Of a stretch of 64,000 nucleotides of DNA, positions 54,112-64,000 are shown piece after piece; position 1 is the first letter of the stretch, and the number at the start of each line of letters is the position of its first letter. The position numbers and the translations under genes were made by a program. The notes below the pieces were generated by a model. It was not told where the DNA came from and did no database searches. It worked only from the letters and a program-made list of their open reading frames with translations. The DNA comes from Lepisosteus oculatus (lineage: Eukaryota > Chordata > Actinopteri > Semionotiformes > Lepisosteidae): positions 5,897,501 to 5,961,500 of the forward strand of contig NC_090711.1 of assembly GCF_040954835.1 (NCBI RefSeq), in the 5' to 3' direction.

Positions 54112-56139
54112 TTCCTTAGCAGCCTACGCAGCTACCCACCTGAACTACTTAATGAATTAGTAGCAAATATGTAGCTCTGTACCATTGAAATAGATCTCTC
54201 AAATTTCCATGCACATTTTCTTATTACCTTCAAACATAATTTAGTGTTTGTTTCCTTGTTCGAAGCCATGATAATTCAATACTACCTTCTGGCACTTTTC
54301 CCTGCCCCATGTGGAGTACTGAGAATGAAACCAAGGTGGAAGTTCCCAGTATCATGTGATCGGTGACATGATCACATGATCGATCACATGCTAGAGGTAT
54401 GAAGTAGTTTCACTTTGTGCTGGGGCTAACTTATATTTACTTTATTTCATAAAGTAGACAAAAATGTTTCATTCATTTTATTTCAATTTCCCTACTCTGC
54501 TTGCATTTTCTTGTTTACTTGCTGTCAGTTAATTTTACGCTACAGCCTATTTTCTGTAGTTCTGGAGAAGAATGAGGAATTGAATCATGTCAAACTGCAA
54601 TTGAAGTTCAAATTATAGAATATAAATAGGTTTTATAATTGAAGTTTTCTATGGGTTTTTTTTTCTTTTACACTGAAGAATTTGATTGGTACAAATTTTA
54701 CCTTTGATTTTTTCTGCCTAATCTTTACAGAACTCCAGTCATTTTAATATAGTATAGAGTTTGATTACAGGTATATACCTACCTTTAATAATCTTAGGTT
54801 GTTTAGCTCCTGGTTGATACATTGCAGATTCCTTTTTTGTTGTGAATGCAGTTTGCAGTGCATCCCACAGCAAATGCACTTTCAGAAAAGCAGAATTGAT
54901 GCTTGCCTCCATTAGCTAATTAATTAAAGTGATTTGGGTGCTATTAAATCTCATGCAGTCCTTTATAGTCCTTTTGGTGTCTGTGATCAATTAATGTACC
55001 AGAAGCTTGATACTGGGGTGACACAAGTTGGGCTTTGTGGTACTAGAAAATAATATTCAGTGCTCTCTCTTTGGGGAGTTATGACAGTTATCTGACTCAG
55101 GGTATAACATGCTTTTTTGTTGTGACTATGGCATCATTAGTAACATGATGGTTGTTAGACTGATGCCAAGCTGGATTTGGGTTAAGACTTTTTATGTGAC
55201 TAGCAGAATGATCCTTAGAGAAAGGGAGTACTATAAAGAAGTACTAATTCCAGCTGAATTAGAGATTTCCTCATGAGTGAGTTTTCGATCTACCCTGAGT
55301 GCAGACTCAGGTAAGGTAACAGACCTTTCCAGTTGCCTTAATGCAATAAGCAGATTTTGTTAAAGTGTGTACGTCAGTATGAAGGCATCAGCACTAGAAG
55401 AAATGTAACTTTGGGGAACAAAATGAAAATCCAGTATGTGTTCAATCATGTTTTATTTTTTTGGAAGAAAATGAATCCATGAAGTTATTATTCTCCACAT
55501 GCTTGCACATTTGTTCTCTTTGTGTTCCCCCCCTCTAATAAAATCTCTCGGGCATATTTCGAGTGTTCAGCTGTCATCTGAGGATCTCTACAGACAGGTG
55601 ACCAAATCTCTGCTTAGCCTGGGATTTTCTTTCTCCTTTGGAAACCATAGGGGAAAAAGTGAAATATGAAGAGCACTGCGTGCTTTTAAGTTCTTGTCTC
55701 AGCTAAAGCATTTCTTTCTCCATGGAGTTTTGGTTTATTAAGATAGCTTGTGTGATGCACATAGTACTGACTAACTACTTAGTCAAGAGAGTTTTGCTCC
55801 TTAGTAGAATGGGTTACTAATTTGTGGAACATTTTTTTAGTGACTGTGCTAAGAAAAGCTTGAAGTAAAATAGACATGGAAAACAAAAGGAAGGTGAAGA
55901 TCAGTATGCATTGGAGTTTTGTCTTATTGAACTACTAGTTATGCAGGAAGCTGTTGCTGGGAATTGCACCATACAGTGCCATTGTGGAAGGTGTAAACAT
56001 GAAATGCAGTTTTCTGTCAGGAAATGAATAACAAAAATAAGGATCAAATAAAAATGGAGCTTGAAGTGGAAATATTCCAAAATGAGGTGGTTCTGCATGT
56101 GCACGCTCTTCCTTTTCTGCTAAACATATTGTGCTCAGT

Positions 56140-56212
56140 TTAGCCTGCAATGCTAATGCTAGCTAGCAATGCATTGCAATGCAATGCAAGCCTGCAAGTT
56201 AGCCTGCAGAGA
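56140..56212. repeat. Short GCAAT/GCCTGCAA repeat cluster
   Basis: GCCTGCAATGC, CTAGCTAGCAATGC, ATTGCAATGCAATGCAAG and GCCTGCAAG follow each other, giving a local run of CAATG units and small palindromes (e.g. TGCATTGCAATGCA). It looks like a degenerate microsatellite. Confidence 0.5.
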
Positions 56213-59200
56213 GAGTTCAAATTAACTAACTCAACCTAGCACTAAAACGCACTGAAAGAGAATTTAAAGGAAACGGATGTTAGGTATTAAATGTTTTTTT
56301 GTCACTGAAAAGCATTAGTGCACCTGTATGGAGAGTGAAAGCAGCTGTATGTACAGTACCTGTAGGGCATAATGAAGTTATCATATTACAGTGTATTGAT
56401 TGAAATTGAGGGTAACCTACAGTTTAACTAGAGGGTTAATAGGTTTTAGTGGAAACACTTTCATTCAAGACCAACATGTTGAAGTCTGTAATCCTGTTTT
56501 TATAGTAAGCATTTACTCGTACCATAATGCTTATTTTATGACTGCTTGTGATAGGAGAATAGATCATTCATACAAGACAATACTTTAGCTAATGTTATAG
56601 ATTAAGTATAACTGGTGTAGTTTTCAGTTTACCCATCAATAAGGCCTGGATTTTTAGAGCTGTTGCATTTATTGGTATGTTTCTTTAATATTGTAAATCC
56701 CTGATCAGTTGGGATTAATTGGGACTGACATTTTTGTATGAAAATGTGCAGAATTAGGAGCCTCATATAATGTTATTATTAAAATGCAATGTTAAATTAT
56801 ACTGCAGGTGTATGTTCTTTATGCTGTGATCACCACTTAGTGATTAAGTCAAATGAGAGAACAACAGACTCAAACATTGCCTTAGCCCTGTAATACACTG
56901 TATTAATGTGCCAGTGTTGTTTATAATATCCATCTCTTAAAACATTACATTACATTGGTCTTTGTATTTGTAAAGACTAGGTGACTGTTTCACTTGTTGA
57001 TTCTCTTGCTGTTGAAGTGCTAGATTAATCACTGTAATTATGCAGGTAACATTTTGCCATCAATAAAGAAACCTGCAGTTCATTGGGTGGTTTAATTTTT
57101 CAGTATTTTAAGGTGCCTGCTTTTTCAAGAGGTATTTAAAAGTGAGGATTTACAGAGGATACATGATATACAGGTTAAATTATGTGATCTAAAAATATGG
57201 ATCTGTCTATTTAAATCATCTTCCTTTCCTCAGATTTTGTTTACTATTGTGTACTTTGTAAAGGATGAGTGTTATACTATGGTTGCACTTTTTAAAGACA
57301 CCTTAAAATGTGCACTGTGCATGTGAAAATGTGAAAAATATAGTTTGACATTTCTGCTGCATATATATGCTTTCTGTATTTAAGGTTCCTTTCATTAGGT
57401 CTGTAATTAACTACATTTAAAAACATATCTTCAGAATTGTACATTTTGAAATGGTGGGAGCTCTTAATATTTCAATAAAAATGTTAAAGATATGCTTAGC
57501 CACACTAAAAGTAGGTACTGCCCATTTCACACATCTGTAACTAAAAGTGAAAGAAGTATCGTTTTAGGGTTTGGATCCCAGTTGTCAAATATCAAAAGTA
57601 TTTGATGCATTGACATTTTGTTTTGCTAAAAATCTTTCCCACAATAAACAAAACAGACTTAACTTAAATTTACTTAGATAAAGGTTTCCTCTAAACAATT
57701 TAAATTCAAGCCATTTATATTGTCACTTGAGAAAAAAAAAGTCTACATCAGATGCCTCTTTAATATTGTTTTAATAAAGAAAATAGTGTCTGTACTGCAT
57801 TGTTTATTCAATAGCAAAGCAAAATGTTTATGGACTATCGTATAATCTAAAAAATCCTGCAAGCTTTATATAGCCTACAAAAGTGTTCTGTATAATACAA
57901 ATACAAAATTATCAAAAAGGTTTTCATACTTGCAGTTTTAAAAGTATCATGAATGAAACATACTTTTGGTGAAACACCCCTTTTTAGTGACCAAAAAGCA
58001 CAAGACTCAATATTAAACTTCTCAGTTCATTCCAATACTGACTCTGGAGCTTTCAATGCAAACTGGCATCAGAAGAAATCAGAACATTTTAGGGCAGGAG
58101 CACTAATCAATGCATTGATTCATTGGTGCACCACTAAGTACTTGCCTACAGGGTTAATGAGCAACAGCCTTAAATAACATACTTGTGAAAAAAGGGAAGA
58201 CAAGCGCAATGACTCTTTGCATCATCATCTTTGCGTCATGCAATCATTCTTTGTGTTCAGTCCTGTTTTCGAAACTTCAGATCATAAGATTGTGACTGTG
58301 GTGGAGCTGTTCTTCGCCCACGAGGAAGCTGGGAGGGAGGGGAATGAGAGGTGAATGACAGTGTGTGTGTGGAAATGGCAAACACTGAGTTAACCACCAG
58401 TAACCGCAGTGTCTCAAGGTATATTCCAGCATTCCCCCAGTGGTTAGATCGTCTCTTCTTCACAGCACCTCCAACTGGAGCATTTATCCACTTTAAACAG
58501 AAGCTGTGATTATTGAACTATAAGCTATCCCTTTTTTGGGAGAAGTTGCTTGATCTCATGGTAGCTACAGACAACAAGACCTGTCACAGGATAACGATCA
58601 GATCTTATTAATGAGGCAACACTTGCAAATTTGCTAAATAAAGGGTCGCTAGTCTCTGTAAGAGACACTTTCTGCTTAGGCTGGCTCATACATCTAATGG
58701 TTCACAATGCTGCCGTTGCAACTCTAGTTTGAAATAATCTCTCATGCGTTTTAAGAAAAATAGTTGTACGTTTTGTTTCGTTTGTAGTCTCGATGACCAC
58801 AAATTAAGGTTGTTAGTAGTTCTGATGAGGTATATAGATGTGTATATACTGTATGTTTGGTATTTAGATGTATAATTCCAGAATTAGCCTGTGCACAGAA
58901 TGCATGCAGTAATTCATCCTACTTGTGAATACAGTGTAGATGCATGGCTTGGCCTGGTCAGTAATGGAATAGGAGACATGTAAGTGCTAGTGATGGACCA
59001 GTAGGTAGTGCCCCTCCCTGTGAACCAGAATTTCCAAAACCAGTGACTGAATACATTGGTATGTAGGAGATGTCATCCACTGAATGAGATGTTAAACCAA
59101 TGTTAAACCAAGGTTTTGACAACTTGGTCTTTAACATTCCTGTGACATTTTGCAAAAGTGTAAAAATGAAAGAGCAGCTTTAAACTCGGGCAAATGAACC

Positions 59201-61591
59201 CTGACAGGAAGTCTGGAAAAGAAATAAAAGGTAATCAGGTCTTTGTTATTATGTGGCTGTTTTTTTTATGTCGTGGACAGAGTGTTTCATTTCAGCAGCT
59301 GTAATGGAGCATACTGTGAGGCATGATAGCCTGGTTTGTATGTGAGATCATATCTGTAATAGTCATTACTTTATTGACAACAGACTTTGCAAACACATGG
59401 GTTTAATCTATTTAACAGCACAGTCAGGGTGTATCTTCTGTGCAAATAAGAATGGAGAAAAAAGGGCACCTCTGAGAACGTATTGCCAGGGTAACTGCTT
59501 TCTACTTATCCTCCTGTAATTACTCACTTGTATCATTCCCTGCTAACACCAGATGGCGAGATACCTTGTGCTCTCAAGAAAGTGACAGACGATAAATGCA
59601 TTATAGTGCTACTAAATATGGAAGGAGAATGTAATGATTTTATTCCAAAGATTATTTGTTCTTCCTAAAGTAGAATGTTCTGTAATACATACATAATTCA
59701 TTTCAGAAAGAGGAAAAGGGTGCTTCAGACATCCTAGTCCGTGTTAATCTATGCAACACCAGGCAGAACACACTGTGACCAGCAGGTAGGATTATCTAGC
59801 GCAGACTGAGCATCATGAGGAAACAGAATCTTGCAATCGTGGTGGGATTGTTGTGATATTTCTGCAGTTATGTGGCTGTATGCTGCAAGGCATCAGTTCA
59901 GTGTCGTCCACTGCAATAACAGTCCTAAATCAGGTCATAAAAGGGACCTACTGTAGAGAAATGAGGATTAGACATGAACTGGTATGATTTTAGTAGACTG
60001 TTGTTTCCCAGTTTAAGCAGCACAATTAATAATGGATTCACATAGTTAAAATTACTTACATTTTTCATTACTGTTTTATAATGCTATTAATATTAATAAT
60101 TAATACTGAAGGCAGGTGTTCCTCGATTGATCACATATATTAAATTGAACTTACACTCTTGAAACTCTTTTTCTCTTGAATAGACATTCTGAAGTCATCA
60201 ATCACTTTTCATTTGAGAATTTGTAAATTATCCTTATTTAAAAGTTGCATCTAAAAACAAAAACATAGTGGGGGGAAAAAGCTGCATTAAATGTCATGTA
60301 AGTGGATTTCCAGTTACTCATGCACTGTAGGTGGTCCAAGCTGTCTTTTGTACTTGCCAGTTGCTGTTGTCTTTAATTTTTTTGTTTTCACCAGCTGCAG
60401 CAGACCTACAGGATTTCACACAGAACTCCATAGCATCTAGAGGAGGGGGTTTTGCATGAAAAAAAAAAACACTTAAAGAGCAGAGAAGGCCATTTAATTT
60501 GGATAGGAGGAAGTGAAAAATAGTGGTAAGGGGGTGTGGATTGCAGTCTGCTGCCAAGAGATTACATCAAAGAGAGATCAGTTGCTTTAATGAAGAAGCC
60601 CAGCAGCTTGGGAGTGTTTGTCCAGTTAAGAAGGGCACATATGGATCATAGAAAAGCAGGCTGTGTCTTTGTTGTGGAATGGTCAATCAGCTGATCAGAG
60701 CACCTTACTGTAATTATAAAGTACTGATTAATGGTACTACAATGGCATTTGAATTTGCACGTGTTGAAAACAAGCAAGTAGCATTATTTAAAAGTATTAA
60801 CGTAATAAAAAGCTCATAGAAGGCTGCCATGTGGAAGACATTTGTATTTAAGACTGTATGACCCTGGATGTTAACATACAACACTTATTAGATTAAAAGG
60901 AAACCTGATTCGACCTGAGCAAGCTTAATACTGTCTCCATCTGAGGAACAATGCAACCAGATTCAGGATTTATTAACAGAACACTTTTTAGTTCTGTTGT
61001 GCTCAAATTGTTGATGGATTGAAATACCAAGTGAGGCAGGAATTACTGAAAATTAAAATCCTTTTGATTAAACCTTTGCCTCTTGTATACATAATGGTGT
61101 TTTTCTCAGTTTTGCTTCATAAATCTTAAAATGCACTTTTGAATGTCTCACAGTATTGTTGAAAATAAGGGTGATTTACTGATCCTTAGTGCCAGAATTG
61201 GCCACCTAATTAAAATAATATAGTCCAGAATTAGAGCTGATAACGATCTATGAAACCGGTGGTTTAAGCCATAATTAATAGTTACCTACAAGGAACCTTT
61301 AAAAAATAGTATTCCTAACCTTGTGCAGTGATTCCGTGAAATATAGGGACCTTTTAAAAGAAATTAAACCAATAACCCTGAGGTTTGATGGTACTTAAAG
61401 GTGCTTCATTGAGCTCTGATGTCACAGGCAATTGCCATGGCTATGTCAAAGCAATTACAGAGAAAAGTCAATGAATGTGAAACTAAGGTCAATTCAATTC
61501 CCCCATGTAACCCTACTTGTCCAGAGTGATCAGATGTGTGCATCAGAGTCATTGGTCTTACTTTGGTGACAGATGTTTTTAGGTTGTATAG

Positions 61592-61827
61592 CAGAGGTAA
61601 CCAACCCTGGTCCTGGAGAGCCCCAGTCTAGAAGGTTTTAGAATTGACCATTAAATCACCAGACATGAAGTAATTTTGTGATCAGTTAATCAGGAGATTA
61701 TTTGACTTTAGAGTACTTTAGAGTTTGGTTTGGGACCAAAATCTCAAATGTCTTTGTTCCCATTTTTTGCAAATAAGTAAACTGTAAATTGATTGGGGGT
61801 TTCCAGGATCAGGATAGCAGACCACTG
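61592..61827. mobile_element. hAT-type MITE, about 236 bp
   Basis: The left end CAGAGGTAACCAACCCTGGT plus CCTGGA, and the right end on the other strand CAGTGGTCTGCTATCCTGAT plus CCTGGA, form imperfect terminal inverted repeats of about 28 bp with the CAGNGGT start typical of hAT elements. No coding capacity. The 8-bp target duplication is not clear. Confidence 0.6.
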
Positions 61828-62387
61828 TAGCACTGAGCTGGCTGACACATTCTGGTTCTCATAAACAGTACTCATACATTATAGTTGTACTGAAATGCAA
61901 TGGCATGTTTTTACAGGGATTCTTTTCATAGCTCCAAGGGAGTCGTATTTGGCAGCAACATCAGCAACCATTTTTGTACTTTAACCTGCTGATTTTTTTA
62001 ATAGATGTTCTTATTTTCAGAGAGTCCTGAAGCTGTATGATGTTGTAGGGTACATACCATACAGTAATTGCACATACAATTGCATAGCAGTCCTGCAATA
62101 TTTGCATAATTAACATTATCTTCTTTTTTTGATTCTTGGATGCCTGTACAAGGACATTTGTAGATCCATCCCCAGCTGCCCTCCCATATATGATTTTGAT
62201 GCATTCGGAGCAGGGAGATGGGAGCAGACCCAGAGCGGAGCTGGTGGACAGCAATCGTAATTTCTTTGCTCTGACTTCTAATGACTCCTGTGCGCTGCAC
62301 CTTTCCGTTGTATACAACATGACAGTGCAAATTCTCAGAACTTATTTCAAGAAAGGGATGGGGTTTTATGCTGCCCCAAAAAGCATA

Positions 62388-62560
62388 TAATAATAATAAT
62401 TGCTTACATTTATATAGCGCTTTTCTGGACACTCCACTCAAAGCGCTTTACAGGCAATGGGGACTCCCCTCCACCACCACCAATGTGCAGCATCCACTTT
62501 TAATGCCTTACATAAATACAATGGCCTGGCTCTAAATGGCTGAGATTTCAAGAGCCCTCC
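62388..62560 (+). repeat. Fish interspersed repeat with TATATAGCGCTTTTCTGG block (partial)
   Basis: TTATATAGCGCTTTTCTGG, CACTCCACTCAAAGCGC and GGACTCCCCTCCACCACCAC in this order match a repeat I know to be very common in fish genomes. It is preceded by an ATA microsatellite (62387-62400) and is truncated at the 3' side. Confidence 0.6.
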
Positions 62561-64000
62561 AACATGTGTGTAAGTACAGGTCTCATTTCAGTTGTCATGC
62601 TGGAGATCCTGGTAAGTGAAAAGAGATTGCTGTTAGAGGTTTAGCTTGTCCATATGGTGCAGAGGGAAAGCCGCTGCATTGCAGGGCTGTTGTAGTCAGG
62701 GAAGCTCGAGGAGTAATCAGGCTTAATAACCCACCAGAGCTGCTGAGATCTGGCAGCAATAAAAGGACCTTGAAAGAGCAGCACTGGCTGTTTTTGTAAA
62801 GGAAATTCGGTTCAGTTTATTTGTTATATGCATAAGTGCAATGAAATACTTATTTGTATGTATTCTTCAACAAGAACATATTAAGGAAACACCAAACACA
62901 GAACAGCAGCAGCAACAGCGAAATTAAATAACATCATTTCACAATTTTAGCACTAGATATACTGCTATCAATCCAAGAGAACTTCCTACCAGACAGTACT
63001 ATTTCCATCACATATTAGGTTATGTGTAGTATATTTCCCATTCTATAGCCAAAAATGTTTTTTTTTAATTAGAATGATTGAAGATTGGAGCATGTCACTG
63101 CAGTTACACAGAGCTAGCAGGACACTGAAGCCCTGTTGCTTTAGCTGCTTTAAAACTCATGGCTGCACATGTCTGCAGTTCAGAAATAACTCGTCACAGA
63201 TCCTGCTCTGTGTAGTCAGGCTAATCTGTTAATGTTTCTTGACAAGCTGTCAGATTATACATCAGGATAGTGTTCCTGCACACTTCCAGTAATGCAGAGG
63301 GAGAAGAGGCTGTTAGGTTTCTTGTGATAATTGAGCTGTTGATAAATTTGGTCATTTGATTCAGTGCCACATTGATTGCATAGGTATAGTGACTTCAGAT
63401 GCCTTGGAAACCCAGTGCAGTAATTTTAATCTTTTGTATCAGTGATGGAATAGGAGGTAGCACTGTGTGTTATGGATTGCTGTACTTAATTTCTTAAACA
63501 CAGGAATAAACTGATTTCATTTTTTTCATTTAAATGTTCTGTTGGCTGTTAAAGTTTTGTATTAGGTTTGCAGTTATTTTCAGAACTACACACATTCAGG
63601 ACTGTGAGCTAAAATGAAGCCTTTGATATGTAGTGATTCTCATCTATCGATGTTCAACATGCGTAGCTCATACATACAAGAGCTTTTTAGTAAAAGAATA
63701 AGGGAGCTAATTCTTAATTGACAAGTTGAGGAGAGACTGCATAAAGTTTTTTTTGGTGGAAAAAGTATGCTTTAACTAGGGTGTTTCTGAAACCAAAATC
63801 TTGAGTGTAGAAAAAAGTCTGAAGGAGCAAGCAGATCAATTACATGCTTCAATTAGCACTGGTGATTAAGGACCCAGTTTGAATGAAAACTAGCAGACAC
63901 AGCAGTCTCTCAGGAGATGAGAACCACTTTTATATATAATACAGCTGAGGGAGGTTTATCAAACCTTTTACTTTGTAAAAAAAATGTTTGAGCACCATTT

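Larger units (their letters stand above)
51932..64000 (+). other. Presumed first intron of the divergent gene (DIDO1); no coding exon found
   Basis: AT-rich, stop-dense sequence on both strands with a few repeats, listed separately. I looked for the PHD-finger cysteine pattern and the N-terminal region of DIDO1 and found neither. Short open frames here lack splice context and resemble no known protein. Confidence 0.4.

Noticed and set aside
54349..54395. GATCACATGATCGATCACATG cluster of small palindromes
   Set aside because: Short overlapping CATG/GATC palindromes only; looks like local slippage and no wider structure was seen.
61961..62441. 147- and 119-codon open frames on minus
   Set aside because: They overlap the interspersed repeat at 62388-62560 and continue into unique AT-rich DNA; no splice context or family match.

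Overview
This window looks like vertebrate nuclear DNA, most likely from a ray-finned fish. It is AT-rich, non-coding sequence dominates, and the genes are split by GT-AG introns. Several interspersed repeats resemble fish families (hAT-type elements, a SINE/LINE-like tail, a repeat with a conserved TATATAGCGC block). I lean to a non-teleost lineage (gar, bowfin or sturgeon grade), but only weakly: the gene order matches human chr20q13.33 and nothing in the window fixes the species.

Layout. 1-33.5 kb is a gene desert. I find no protein-coding exon that I trust there. It holds E-box and homeodomain-site clusters that may be enhancers, a near-consensus RFX X-box at 28.47 kb, one exact 76-bp tandem duplication, one perfect 20-bp-arm hairpin, and an isolated GC-rich island at 20.2-20.7 kb that may be an unannotated transcribed exon. 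34.08-44.91 kb carries a complete 13-coding-exon SLC17A9 (vesicular nucleotide transporter) on the minus strand, 466 codons, with repeats in its introns. 48.43-51.25 kb carries a complete GID8 (CTLH E3 ligase subunit) on the minus strand, 228 codons, with a non-coding first exon. Immediately upstream and divergent, at about 51.8-51.93 kb on the plus strand, is a GC-rich non-coding exon with a strong splice donor. By synteny it is most likely exon 1 of DIDO1. The rest, 51.93-64 kb, would then be its first intron, containing a Penelope-like inverted repeat, a hAT-like element and a fish interspersed repeat.

Together: GID8 and SLC17A9 are tandem on the minus strand, GID8 upstream. GID8 and the presumed DIDO1 share a short bidirectional CpG-rich promoter. 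The flank downstream of SLC17A9 is the side where tetrapods carry the neural bHLH gene BHLHE23. No BHLHE23 exon, miR-124 or HAR1 sequence was seen, but the CATATG/CAGCTG clusters there would suit a regulatory desert. Exon boundaries were worked out by hand from reading frame, phase and GT-AG signals. Orthology rests on remembered human proteins, not a search. I found no clear new biological system. The most unusual signals are the strong excess of the TACAGTA/TACTGTA heptamer and the 20.2-20.7 kb island.
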